Assembly (NCBI RefSeq): GCF_036417845.1
Contig: NC_090012.1
Coordinates: 1,364,001 to 1,428,000 of the forward strand
Origin: Apteryx mantelli
Taxonomy: Eukaryota > Chordata > Aves > Apterygiformes > Apterygidae
Direction of reading: 5' to 3'
DNA: 64,000 bases
Below are positions 48,294 to 61,800 of this stretch, piece by piece (the first letter of the stretch is position 1; every line of letters begins with the position of its first letter). The notes beneath the pieces were generated by a model. The model ran no database searches. It was not told where the DNA came from and saw only the letters and a program-made list of their open reading frames with translations. The position numbers were made by a program, and so were the translations under genes.

Positions 48294-50504
48294 CGTTGGT
48301 AGAAGTGCTTCAATCTGTATTACTACAATAGCACAAAGCTATACAGCAGAATATTTTTGACACTGGGAGAGAGTTCCCATGACAGCTGGCTAGCTTAGAA
48401 TACTGGACATCAGCGTTTCCTGGTGCAGAGCTCACGTCTCAGCCAGAGTCTTAATGGGCACAAACGTTACCAGTGCAAATGAAACAGTCCAGCCTACATA
48501 GGTTCAAATGTTAACATCACTTAGGGACAAAATGCACAAGCACAAGGGTCACATTTAAGTCCAAAGCACTTACACAAGATTTTGAGCACTTGTTTATCAG
48601 GATTTGTTTGGTTTGGTTTTTGGTTTCAGTACAATTTTATGCTGCCTTTCACCATTAACTGAAACAACCTAACCAGCTGCAGCACCTCTGCCTGGGCACA
48701 GGCAGCACAAGAGATCTAATTTTACAAGCAGGCGCAAACAAACCAGACCCTACAAAAGAGTTTTGATACAAAGCTGTCACATACTGAATGCTCCAACTTA
48801 AGACTCATCTGACTGGTCTGAGTAAAACAGACCTAATCAGATTTCTGGAAGAAAAAAAAGTAACCAAAGCCTGATCTTTCCCCAGCAGCATTTTTTCTCC
48901 CAGCAATACACAAACAGCTACACTCTAGAGGAAATACTCAAGACTCTGTCAAAAATTTGCAGCATTAGTGGCACAACAGAATTCAAATGTTTCTGGCAGA
49001 AAAAGAAAACAAACAAACAAAAACTTGGAGCATCACCCAAAGCACTAACAAGACAACCTAAGGGTGAAAGGGCTGGGCTTGAATTTGGATTTCTCAGGAG
49101 ACCCCATCCAGTTCCCATCTCCACTGGTTAACAGTTCCAGACAAACCCCTAGCAAACAAGCCTCTGGGCCTCCAAGTCTCCTCATCTAACCCACAGCGCA
49201 CTTTTTCAAAGCCTTGGGTCCACACTAGAACCCATTTACCTGAATCTCTACTGGTAACAGCTTCCCTAGAAGAGGCATCCATTACCATATATGAATCACA
49301 GAAAAAGAGGATCACACATGTACACGGACTTTTCCAATTTGGTCTTCATACGACATTCCTTTCCCTTTTGATGACTACTGCAGTTCCATACGAAGAAACC
49401 CAGCAGAGAACATAGGAGAAGAAATAAAACTCAAAGGCTGGATATGGAAGTAATCCTCCATTAACATTAGAGCATTCACAGGAAGACGCAGTCTCAGTGC
49501 AATGAAATGAGTGGTGGCGAGATCAATGGACTTCACGCACCTACCTTCTCACCTTTCCAAAAGAAAAAAAGTCAATTCAGAGGTTGACATGGCAACCAAC
49601 TGCAATGTGGTACATGTATGGCACTTCACAAAAGGACAGCCCCTTTTGAGGCAAATATACTCTGAAGTCCGCAATGCAGCCCCAGTGCTCGAAGCACAGG
49701 CTGCATACACCAGGATAACATTAACTTATACTATCTTGAAACTTGATTTATTTTTTCAGAAGTCTAAGATGAGTTTTAGTATTTTTCTCGCAACAGTCTT
49801 ATACTGCAAAATGTCAAACAGGAACAGAAAATACAATATTTAAACAAAAAAATGGAAAGCATATAAAAAAAACTCAATGTGAGAGAAACTAGGCTTGCAA
49901 CAAACAAGAAAAATAAAGACCAAAAATAAATGAGCACACTAACACTGAGGAACAGGTTGGAGAGAGAACTACCAAAGCAAGGACTATGGAACAGTTTAAA
50001 ACCACAAGAACAGGTTTAAGGATTTGAAGTGGTCAGAATGTCTTGGCGACCTTGCAAAATCCCTATGTACTGTCATTCAGCAGAGCGAGGGCCAGTTCTC
50101 AGAAGTAAGAGATGCCTCCCAAGAGATGTTCATGTTTACCTAGCCGGACACCCGACATTAAGGTTGTGCTGTTAGTGCTATTTCTAAGACAGAAAACAGC
50201 AGGGAAGGTGAGCATTCCAGAAACGTTTGTCTTGAGCTTCCAAACAGGTCAGCACAAAACGAGCACTTAGAACAAAGCGAACTCCGTGGGAAGGCAGTCT
50301 CCAGCAAAGCCATATCCTCAACGTCCAGCGAACACTTCTAGACTCATTTGCTAATTCACTCACCTGCCCTGCAGAGCTCTGCACAGTCCTAAAACCTCTT
50401 CAGGAACACATACAGAGTGCTGCCCAGGAAAGAAAAAGCCAGAAAATGCCTCAGTGAGTGCAGCCTGGTTTAATCTTTGGATCATTTCATTTATAGGAAA
50501 TCTT

Positions 50505-50725
50505 CAAAGACTGGATGTTAGCTAATATTGTGCTGCTCCTTACTAAGGAGCCAGGGGAGACCGTCTAACTTCAGTTAGTTTCACAGATCAGTTCATTTAG
50601 CTTTAGCTGCTGAGGAGGCCTCCAAAAGTAATGCTGACAAGTAGAAGAGCATTTTGAAAGAAAATACCCCAGTGCAGCCTGAAGAGCCAGCATGATTTCT
50701 GGAAGGCCTTGCCTCAGCAGCTCTT
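50505..50725 (+). mobile_element. decayed CR1/L3-type LINE fragment (ORF2, upstream of RT palm)
   Basis: GACTGGATGTTAGCTAATAT followed by TGTGCTGCTCC matches the CR1/L3 ORF2 block that reads DWMLANVVP in better-preserved copies, as I remember it. About 170 bp further on, CCAGCATGATTTCTGGAAGG resembles the QHGF block that follows it. The intervening sequence is eroded and no frame is open. A further possible remnant of the same element lies at about 51270-51470, where CTGGCAGATGATGC resembles the coding sequence of the F-A-D-D motif, but that part is weak. Confidence 0.5.
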
Positions 50726-53700
50726 GGGGACCCTCTGAGAGTTGAGCGGAAGCCTGATAGCAGGCATCTGGCTGGGTCTAGGAACCACTCCCCAGCAGAA
50801 GTCAGTTTCAAGGGAAATGACTCACGGAAGGGGAAGAGAACAGGCTCAGGAGACTGAACAAGGGAACACATTTTCTGCTAACCCTGTATCAACAGGAGCA
50901 GTTTTAAGCCTGAAGCAGGTACATTTTGCTGCCACACGTACAGGTTCCCCATGTTCTGCTACGGAGAGAAGAACAGCAAAGACTACAGTGAATCTTTTCC
51001 AAACTTGCTCTGTCCATGTGCACAACATGGACATCAGTTTGATCACAGGGTTGCCAGAGGGAGCATCCCTGGATTCCATATGCCTGTCCATGTTAAGTCT
51101 TCTTCTGTGACCCACATTTACTTCTCAGTACAGAAAATACTAACCTCAGCACAAGCAGCAAGGCTCCATTTGCTAGCTGCAAAATAACCCCAGACCCTCC
51201 ACAGAAGGTACCACAGTAGCATCTTTTATGATGGCTTGGATAATCATCTGGTTATTTCTTCCAGTATATAGGGAACCTTTCCCAACAATACAATCCTGTT
51301 CCTGGCAGATGATGCAGAGCATGCCACACAAAGGGTCCAGCAACATACATGGTCCATCAACCCCAGCAAAAGATGTAGCGCTTTACTAGGGTGGGAAGTT
51401 ATTGATCTGGGAAGACAACAATGAAAAAGATCACGTTTACTAGGGAAAAGACTCATCTGAACCAACAAGACCAGATGAATTATTAGACTGAGCTGAAAAC
51501 AGTCAACATTTGTAAGAGCAAAGACCCACCCTCACTTAACAGAAAAGCTTTGTGCAGAAGTGACATGCTTAACTAGCAACATACCAATACCTATCTCCCT
51601 CTAGGATGAAGGGAAACATCAGGATCAGCAGAGGAGTCCTCCCATCTGAAAGCAAAGAGGTTTCACTTCAACTGAGATGACATCATGTAGCCAGGAGACA
51701 AGGATGTGGCTGGAAAGCAGACACTCAAAGGACCAACAAGAGGTATTTCTCAACCTCTTAGTATTTATATACAATCACCAAAGCATAAAGAGCAGCAAAG
51801 AATGCTTGGCAAGAGATTCTTCAAACATCACTCTGTCTCTGTAATATAGCATAAAGATCCCAGGAATCGAGTTAGGGAAGCACTAACCAGAAACAAAAGG
51901 GATTAAGTTAACGGACAGATGACAAGATTACTATGTGGGCAGGCATTTTAGAAAAACCCTTAGACGCTCATTCTGGCATGCAAGTCTGTAACATTTAAAG
52001 GCCGCCTGAGAACAGTGCTCTGATCTAGCGTGATTCATACAGTGCAAGAACATAGATATGATATCTAGCCATCTCTAGAGAGGTGTCACAATGCATTTCC
52101 AGAAAGCTATTCTTAGTCTGTTGTTAGCTCAAGGAGACAGTCCTGACGGCATGGCAACAAGTGGTGAAATACAGTAATGCATGGAAAAGACTCGTGAGCT
52201 CTCCTTTCTGAGCTTCAAAAGTTACCAGACAATTGGTTATCACAGTGACAGTTCACTGTGATGGAAAGTGGAGGCTGAGGGGACAAGTTAAATCTATTAC
52301 TCAGACCTAGCTGTTCAGTCTAGACAGATGACATGAAAGTTAAGTTGTGAGGTGCCAGTGGTCCTTCTTGTCAACTCCGCTATGAAGGCACATATCCCCT
52401 TACATTGTAGGGGAAAGTCTTTTATCCCTTGAAGTGGCCGTGCAATTCCTTCTTGCTTTATTTTATGGACACAGAACAGAGTTTAAACCAGCTCATGTTG
52501 TATGTTCAGTCTTGAGGATTAAATGCATGAATCTACTTCTACTGCTGTGCTTCAGAATTGCGCCTATGAAGGTCAGATGCGACCAGCTATTGAAATAAGA
52601 CATCTGAAAAATGGAAGCCACTTACACCCACTCAAAAGCCTTGAGGAAAAAAGTTTTGTTTTTATTGCAGATATTCTGGACTGTGGAATTTTCCTTTTCA
52701 CAGTGAGAAGGCTAATGTGCTTTTCCCTCCCCAAGTCTCTGCAGCAGGAGTTCTATTTTGCTCCGAGTATCATAGCAAGAATACTTTGCATAATGGTTCC
52801 CTAATCAGAACGATTGTTTTTTTAGGCTGAAGAATCTGATCTGCCCCTTTCCACATTTGCCCCTTTTTCATGATCCAAGTGGGCAAACATTTAAGGTTTT
52901 AACTTGGATACCTTTCCCACATTGATGCCAATGAAATATTTTGGACTGAACAAGGATACGCGAGGCTTTTAAGAATTCTGTACTACCTTCCTTCTGCGCA
53001 GTAAAGCACCTTCTGTGAGGACTAGATCCCCCAAATCTATTATATATAATCACTATCACAATTCCACAGTCTTTGCTCTCCTTCAGAGAAACTGACTCAA
53101 ATAACTGCTCCTAATTTTGAAGTCATCACTGATGCAAATAAATGCAGATTACAGCTTTCCTACCCTGGCATTGAGAAATGCAGGTTTTTCCAATTTCAAT
53201 GCTTGTAGTCTGGAGGCATTTAACAGATGCATATTTTCTTGATCTTATTGTATGACAACACACAACTGAAGGAATGAAATAGCTGGTTGCACTCTGTTCA
53301 GACAGCATCCACAAAACAAAGCTCTGACCACAACAGTTTCAAAACAGCTGGATAGTTGTGCTGAAACAATCACCGTTAAGTTCATGGCAGCTAAGTGACG
53401 TAAGGGACAAAGCCTGACTCCAAAAACAACTGGAGCACCTCAGAGCTACTGTTTATCTTTGATATGTTACCATTATCTTAAAAGTCAAGACACCACCAAA
53501 AGCTATTTCAGATTCAATGGAAAGGTTGGCTGTGTATATTATAAAAAGATCATCAGCTAAAGTCAGAAAGGATTGCTTCTCAGGCTGTAGGGCTCAAACA
53601 TATTTCTAAAAAAAAAAAAAATACCAGGAGCTATAAGCTGTACTTGGACAGCAGTTTGTCTGTCCAATTCATAAGTTATATTTTCACATTTGCACTCTAT

Positions 53701-54643
53701 TGTATCTAGAAGTTGCTTCAGTTTTCTCCCATTGGCACTTTTCCTACCTGAAAGCTTATCACACAGATGTTTGTGCTGTCAAGGTCCTGGATTTGACATG
53801 CACTCACTTTAATCTCAGAATTCAGGCAGTTACATTGCAGCCAAACAGAATTCAGCTGCTCAAGCGTTCTGCTGAAGTTCTTACTGAGTAATTGGCAGAC
53901 TGGTAAAGGCAGACACAAGGGCCCATAGCATCAATAACAGAGTAACACCTTCCAACATACTTCAGAAATCAGATTAGAGGATGCCCTTTCTTGCTGTGCA
54001 CTTCCATCTACATGGCCCTAGAAATAGCCTCATTCAGCTCTTTGAATTAAGAGAGCGAGGCCAAAGACTAACAGCAGGGCAGAAGCTTGCTGCACACACT
54101 ACAAGAAGCCGAAACACAAGTTGATCTGACAAACCATGTTCTCTATGACATTCATAAACACATAGAAATGGCTAGTTATGCAGCCTATCTATACAATTAC
54201 ATTATAGATGATTCATTACCAATACTCTAGCTCCCACTGAACATGAATTGCTGTTGGATAGAAACCACTCTGACAGGCATTAGCCTAGAGCTGAATCTGA
54301 AGGTACATCAGGGTCACACATCCCAGTTTTGGTAAACTGTTGCTGTCCAGGGAGTTTCAGATACGAGCTGTAAACCAGTACCGCAACAAGCCCTTGGATC
54401 ATACTGGAACACACATGCACCTGGCTGACGCCAACCCCATACTCTAGCATGGGACATACAGTTTTGCCCCAGGGCAGTTCAGTAACGCGTCTCAAGAGCT
54501 TTTCTGGTCCAGCTTTCTTGCACAGCTGGGGTACCTATCACCCAGTAGCTCCAATCCAAGCACAGCCCCACTGCTGGTCAAACAACCTTGTACCACAATG
54601 AGCTACACACAGCAGCAAGCTGTCTTCTGTCTAGAGATTGTTC

Positions 54644-54771
54644 ACCACTGATTCAGGTACTATTAACCAGAGAAAGCAAAACCAGCTGATGTTTCCATTT
54701 CTGCAACCACTGATTCAGGTACTATTAACCAGAGAAAGCAAAACCAGCTGATGTTTCCATTTCTGCAACCA
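54644..54771. repeat. exact 62-bp tandem duplication
   Basis: A 62-bp unit beginning ACCACTGATTCAGGTACTAT is present twice head to tail with no mismatch that I can see. Either a recent duplication or an assembly artefact. Confidence 0.95.
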
Positions 54772-56961
54772 AAGATATATCACGCACACTAGGGGCCCTT
54801 TCAGATCTGCCCCGAGAAGAGGTTGCATGCCCTCCATATCACAGCAAGGGATATATTTCTTTAGATTTTTCAGAAACATCTCTGCACACAGCCAATAATG
54901 CAAATATTAGCAAGCAGATGTTCTGGTCAGCATCTACAGTGCAGTGCCATCTGCTGGGGGCTAAAAGCCAGGTCGCCGCATGCACTGCGCAAGCCCATCT
55001 TCTGGTACCCCAGGAGACTTTCCTGTCCATGTGGTTTCTGGATATTTTTAGTTCAGTGACTACCTGGCACAAAGGACACCATTCATGGACTTCCAGCCCA
55101 TTTGCACAGAAGAGGGACTGCCAAGATACTGAAATGGATAAGGAGACCATTATTTTCCCTTAGAATAACCAGCAAGCATCAGATATGTATCAAGAAAACC
55201 CGTGCTAGGTGTGCACACTCAGAGATGTGCAGCTATCCAATCCCTTGAGCTAAGACCTTCTCATAACAGACAGCATTTGTAAAGGATGCAAGCTCTAAAT
55301 CACCTTGGGGTCTTGGTGTCATACCACCTCGGTGTTGGACCCGCTGAGCTCACTGGCCTGACAGTGCCAAATACACATAAAGGCTCTCTCCCCACAGGCC
55401 ACAAATCCTTCACCTAGTTTTAGTGCCTTAATGCAACATCTGACATAAGCACAGATCTACTGGGCTTTGCTTGACAGGAGCCTGCAGAACAGGAAAAGTC
55501 AAGAAGGTAGAGCTGGTACTCACAGCATTAGGCATCTTGGGAATATTCACTTTTTTTTCAAGGCAGGAAATAAAAAGAGAAATGGTCATGTATGAAGACC
55601 TCAACATTCAGACCTGTGCAAAGGGTACAACAGGCCCAGAGAAGCTCTTTAGACTATACTTTCTGGAAGAAGTTGTGACTCCGAAGGTTCTTACTATTTT
55701 TAGCTTTGGTAGCAGCACTCTGAATTGGTGTCTGAGTACCTATACACATGAAGTGATGAGCTACCCATTGTGTCAAACAGCAAAATAGAGTACTTAAAAA
55801 TACTAAGACACCTGGATATAATAGCAAGTGGCCCACTGCAGTCCCCCCGAACATTCCATCTTCCTTTAAGCACCCTTCCTTGCCTTTCTCCTAGTCTCAG
55901 GCACAGCAGTTTACATGCGTCTCAGTCCTGATCAGAACTCTACCATCAGTGTGGGCTTTTTCTCCTCCAGGGCACACAGCTCAGTTCTTTTCTGATACAA
56001 GCACTTTGTATTTCCACAACAGCCATGTCTCTGGCATATTATCACATGCCTCTAATTACATGAGAGCATGACATTTCTTCCCCCTCTCCTTGCAACCCCT
56101 GCAGATTTTCTCTGCACTGCTTACCTCTTCAGTTTCTTGTGCCTTTGGAACAGCCATCAGCTGTTTCCCAAGGAAAAGCGGTGTCCACAAAAGGTCTGTT
56201 TTATGTTCCTTACTCTCAGGATAAAAGGCAGGTGCTTTAAAAGAGAAGGGATTTTCCTGATTGTTTTTAAATTGGGTCACTAGAAATTCTGTTCGCAGTG
56301 AGCTCTCTGCTGTTGATTTTTATTACTTGTGTAATAAAACTCTTGAATAGAAGTCAAAGAATGTGACACTGAACTAGTGTCAGCACTGTCATTCACTAGT
56401 GTCACCAACTGGGTTCCCTCAGATAACAAAATCTTCTTGTAATTTTGGGGGTGAAAAACATACTTCCCCTCTATCATTCCCTTGTCAGCTTTGGTGTCAG
56501 CAAAATGAAGTCTCTGCTGCCACATACCCCCTTTAAATACTGATTAGTATCATATGAACTCAGATTGCCTATCATGCTCCACATATGAATGTAATTCAGT
56601 CTTTTTATTAGAAGATCAAATGCTACATAAAGGCTTAGTATTCAGAAGACATGCAGACACTCAACTGCAAACACAACACAACACTTCTCTTTGAAGCCAA
56701 CCTGAAATAAAGAAAAACAGCACATCCAGTGGAGCCAACATCATTCTCTTCAGTTATACTAACAGTTTAACTATCAACTTGTTGGCAACAGTGCATAACT
56801 AGAATTAAACAAAACTTGTCACATCAGACTGCTGAAAGGTACAGAGCATACTAGAGAATTCTTAACTTCCTACTTGGAAGTAACAGTGTTCAACACAATT
56901 TCTTCTCCACACGGCATTTAATGATACCCCCCTGCAGACTCACGCTACAGGTCAAAAAGGT

Positions 56962-56985
56962 CCCCCCCCCCCCCCAAAAAAAAAA
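56962..56985. repeat. C14-A10 homopolymer junction
   Basis: Fourteen C (56962-56975) run into ten A (56976-56985), followed by CCAAAAAAACCC. Same A/C strand sense as the tracts near 38.3 kb and 60.6 kb. Confidence 0.85.
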
Positions 56986-58654
56986 CCAAAAAAACCCAGG
57001 AGTCTGTTTCTCAAGAAAAGCTTTTTCTTTCAGGTGTTGAATAAGAGCTGTAAGATTCAGGAGCTTCTTCTGCAGGGCAGAGAACAGGATCAGAGCTAAT
57101 CACAGGTACTGCAATTCTGGGAAGCTAGAAACACATACAGAACAAAGTGCCTCAGATCACTCTCTGTACAAAGTACCTAGGCTTCCACATTAGGTTTTGT
57201 AAGAGTCTGGAAAAGCTGAGCATTATCATCTCCTTTTGAAATAGAAGTACTAGCTACAAAGGTTGAGTTTGTTTTTCAAAATACGCTTCCTTCATTTCCG
57301 GTGTTGAATCACATCCCCTGCTTCAAAAGGCACTCAACCCAAGCCCAACGCTTCACCTGCGGGATCCCAGTTCTCATCCCAGCTCAGCACCCCTGCAACT
57401 ATGAAATGTTTTAGTACTCCCAGACAACAGTGAAGCACTCAGCAGTCTGATGATGGGGACCATCTGGTCACATGTGACACCTGGAGCTCAGGAACACAAG
57501 ACAGCAGCCAAGTCAGGTCACTTAGCAGAAGCCTACACCAAGCTGGTGTCATGGACTAGGTCTTTCAGAATGGTGCCTGCCACAGCCACTCCTGCAATAC
57601 AGCACATCCACAGGCAACGCTGTCACCAGCCTGTGCTGCTCCTCACCTAACAAAGCCCACGGTGCATCAACAGCGACAAACACAGACGGGTCCTATGCAC
57701 CCTGCAGACCCTCAGCTTCCATAACATGGCAGGGAGAAGTCACAGCACCAAAATAATTTTGACCGCCACCCCATTCCACTTACATGCTATGCCTTCACTT
57801 CCATACTTGCCTCTATAATCTGAATGCGGAGCCTCTCTAGGGCAAAGACGTACTCTGCATTTGAACAACGGTTACTGCAGCCGGGCTTCCACCCTGCTCT
57901 ATCCCTTGCTTGCCAGCTCCATCTGCCTTGTGCCTTTTCCTTTGTGCTGCACCTATCACAGACTCCAACAGCAGGTCCAAAGAGTCAGGACCGGAAGCTA
58001 GTCCCACTCCCTTCTTTCTGATTTTTCCTTTTCCCCCAGTGAGATGAATTATTTTTGCTGCTACTCAGCAGGTAGCATATTAATTTTCCGCGGCATTTGT
58101 ATTTGTTACCCCAGTTAATATCATTCAGTTTGTCAGGTCCTGTGGAGAGTGATTGAGCCAATGGAAATTGCTCTGGCATTAATTACACACTCTATCCTCC
58201 ACAGCAGTTATTCCTAATGATGATATGCCCCTGACATGGCAGATACACCATTGACTTAATGAAACTTTCAAAACTACAGCAAAGTACTTAAGAATGAAGG
58301 ACAAGCAGGAGCCCTGGTCACAGCCAAGCTGTTGTTGCCCAATACCCGTGTTTAAAGTCGTATTTTAAGAACAAACAAAAAAACCCAGTCCCAGATTTGC
58401 TAGAGTACCATGCAAAGCTCTGTGTCCTTTTCCTCCTCAAGAAAGCTTGGGGAGAAACTGCCTCACACCTGATACTCGTACTTGACTTTAATGCCAAGCA
58501 TCCCTGGCATGAAGTCCTGCAGAAGGATCAAGGGCAGGGCCATGAAAGCCATTTCAGCATGCGGCAGACTACCTCATCCTTGGGATTTTGGATCCTTCAG
58601 TGTCTGTTCCAAGAACTGCTCATAGAATCCCCATCTTGTAAACAAGACGACGCA

Positions 58655-58857
58655 GAAAGAACTGGCTGAGGAGCAACTTTGGAAAAAAGGACCTGGGTGT
58701 CCTGCTTGACAATAACTTGACTGGGAGTCAGCAATGTGCCCTGTGGAAAAGGCAGCCAACCAGGTACTGGGCTGTATTAGCAAGAGTGCAGCCAGCAGGT
58801 CAAGGGAAGTGACTATTTCCCTCTACTAGCACTTGTGAGGCCATATCTGGAGCACCA
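58655..58857 (+). mobile_element. degenerate CR1 LINE fragment (RT C-terminal part)
   Basis: The segment aligns by eye with 6440-6625 of the intact CR1: AAGGACCTGGGTGTCCTGCT, then CAGCAATGTGCCCTG, then CAGCCAGCAGGTCAAGGGAA, then CTTGTGAGGCCATATCTGGA. Several indels and substitutions break the frame, so it is an older copy. Both ends fade into unique DNA and neither the 3' octamer tail nor a 5' end is present. Confidence 0.9.
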
Positions 58858-61800
58858 TGAGAAAGCAGAAGCTTTTTTCCCCACTAGAGGATCAGTTTCA
58901 CAGCAAATTAACTTCTCTATCATTAATTCTAGTCTGCAGAGGCAAAAATATTAATGCCTAGGTGGACTGGAATTTCCTGAGACAACAGCAGATGAAGCAG
59001 GAGAAGCTCTTAGAGTGGTCATGAGAGAAATTCAAGAGATAAATAAACCCTAAGCTTCAGCTGTGTGAGCTGGTTGTCCCAAAATATAAGTCCTCTTACT
59101 CTGGTGTAAGCAATGCATACAAGAGCACACATGAGCTATGCTGGCTAACTTCCCTGCTCAGAGCACCGTTCCACAGCAAAACATTCTCCCACTGCAAATG
59201 CACTCACATCCAAAAGTCATCCACAGCACTGAAAGGTATCTAAGACAACACTCCGCACTTCACAGCAAATTGTTTTCTTGTTTTCCCACAAGCAAGCTCT
59301 GGAGTCCAGTGATAATTGCCCACACAAACCCTCTCAGAGCCAAAGGTGGCAGGGAAAGGAAGAAATATTATCAGTGTCTCTGCTATTCTTCTTCATGCAG
59401 TGAAGTTTGGCAGACAGGAGGGAAACATTTGCCCCAGAACCGGTAAGAGTGATAGGCCTATACAGGTTGAGCAGACAAGATGCGAAAATGCTATGGTTTG
59501 GAAGTAAACTCAAATAGGTCAGGCATGCAAAGAAATTTCATCATGGGCACAATCCAGGTAGCAAACTCCCTTATCAGAAAGGAATACAGGAAAACAGAAA
59601 AAGACAACTCCTCATCATTCATAAACAACACATCTTACATGCATAATGGTGCAGAGCAGCAAGCTCCAGACAGAGAAACTAGAATACAGCCCTAACAGCA
59701 TATAATACCTCAGCTGTTGCTTATTAGATCTGGTTGAGGGAGGAGCAATCATTACAACACCAGAAGTTCCTGGTATCCACATGCATTTGTTTACTCCAGG
59801 TAATTTTCTGACCTGCAGTGCCACACCTTCTTAAAAATAAGGTGAAAGTACAGGTTTCCAAACTCTGTCCTTCTCCCCCTACCCCAGGTCAAGTGACATT
59901 CTCAAAACAGGTATTACCATGTAATTGTTGGCAATCTACAGGAAAAGTCAAATCTAGGTTTTGCAAGATCCTTGAGAGAAAAGATCAAGGCTTTTAAGCA
60001 CGCTGCATTTGCCACTACAGGAACTCTGCATCTTGGGCATCTTCTGCAAAACTGCTCCAAAGCAGAAGTCCCTGATGTCAGCAATGCCCTGCTGGGTTCC
60101 AGTGCCTTAACCCCAGTTCCAAACGGGGGGATTCGTGTCAACTTCTCACACAGGCACTCATCCAGCACACACATCGCAAACACACACAACCCTTAAATGA
60201 GCAAGATGTCAACAGCAGTACGGTTCAGAATATTGAACTCCAGGAAAGTTGCAAGCAGAACAATTAGTGTTCACAGCATACAAATTTCAGAGATATCAAA
60301 CAAGTCTCCATAGGAGAGAGAAAAACAGAGCACTGTAATTCATTGTTCAAAACAAAACAAAATAAAACACAGAGCCTGCAGAAGCTTGGCACCCTAGAGA
60401 TCTCTTATCTGATAGGGAGGAGTTTAACAAGAGAGGGGAAAAAAAAAGTGAGCCTGAATCCTTCACCTTACTGACTCAGCTGCTGTACTCTTACCTTCCC
60501 CTTGCCAAAACCCTTCCCAAAAACTCAGAAAGCATTCGGATATTGGTACCAGAATCCCTTCCAAAGGGGACAGAATGGCAGTATGCTAGGTAAATGCATA
60601 AGAGGACAAGACAAACAGGGAAAAAAACCAAAACAACCCCCCCCCCAACCCACAAGAGGGCTTACAATCCAGTACAAAACACTGAATAGAGATCAGCAGG
60701 GGAAGGTCCTTGCAGGAGGAGCAAACACAGTAATTCTAGGGGAGGGTGAGGGATTTGAATATGGCATAACAACTCTGCCTAATGCTTAAAGTCCACAACA
60801 CATCCATAACCTAAAGAGCCATGAAATTCTGAACATGTACTCTGCAGCATAACACTCAAATCTGAAAGTTCCTGAGAGCCCCTTTGTGCTTTACATTCTA
60901 GAATATTGACTATGGAAACCAGAAAATGACTTGCAGTCACAGTTTAATCAGATACCATAAATATTCTCAAACTCTAAATGGAAGAAGCCTCAGACCCAAT
61001 TTTCTTCCACGCATGTCTGGGGCCTTCTCATCTCAGACTGGAGCCGTATTCCCTGTACAGTTATTAAACATCATGCATATACAACAGATTAGAGCCATTA
61101 GCATTTCTATGTGGAAAACGCCCGCTTTCAAGACGTGCAAGCACACAGCTATTTCTCATCATGAAAGGGAAGATGCTACTAGCTGTAAATATTACAGCCT
61201 GCCCTATTCTAGCCTCCCCAAAAGCATGAATCATGTCTCCAGATATTTTTTGTAGCTGATATTATCAAGTCATGAGTCACAGGGTAGTTGTGATACAGCA
61301 ACATTTCCCATTTCCCTAACCTTTCACGGTCCAGGTTGAAAGTCATTCCACTGTTGTTCAGATGCCTGTAATGAAGTTATTTAGCACACCAGCCCGCTTT
61401 GTTGGAAGTCACCGCCTGTATCAACTGACAAGACACCGTCTTAAAAACAAAATCCAAACCACAACATTCCCATGCATTATGCTCAAAAACACACACGGGG
61501 CCAGGGAAGGACTTGGCGAGTTTTTTCTTGTTTTGACTAAAGACTCCTCCCACCCTAAGGAGGACGGGTTTTTGGGTGTTTTTCCCTATTTCCACAGACT
61601 TCACGACCTAGTCCTAGGTTTCATGCCTGAGGGGACTGGCGGCCGTTTTTCAGCACAGAAGCCCATTGCAGGTGAGCGACGGCGCAGCTGCCTGTTGCAG
61701 CAGGGCTCTACTCTAGGGACGACCACCCGCCGGGCCAGACACCAGAGACAGGCCGTGACGCCCCTGCACCACCTCGTGCTCTTCAACTGATGCAAAAACG

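Larger units (their letters stand above)
34081..50504. other. non-coding DNA, unique sequence and simple repeats
   Basis: About 16.4 kb without a recognisable coding exon. A CpG-enriched patch lies at about 37880-38055 (12 CpG in roughly 190 bp), with a minus-strand donor-like site (GCTCCG then GTAAGATGC) near 37900. A second short GC-rich stretch lies at 35370-35450. A-rich low-complexity tracts and short tandem duplications are listed separately. AT-rich blocks near 35570-36000 and 36580-36720 may be conserved non-coding DNA, but nothing in them is diagnostic. Confidence 0.6.
50726..58654. other. non-coding DNA with candidate exons and tandem duplication
   Basis: No recognised gene. It holds the possible CR1 remnant at 51270-51470, an A14 run at 53608-53621, the exact 62-bp duplication at 54644-54771 and the C14-A10 tract at 56962-56985. 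Two adjoining minus-strand open frames lie at 56125-56545 and end at a strong donor (GAAGAG then GTAAGCAGT, 56124/56125). A block at 57990-58200 has the texture of a conserved non-coding element (TTAATT and ATTAATTA words, retained CCGCGG, an inverted-CCAAT-like CCAATGG). Confidence 0.55.
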
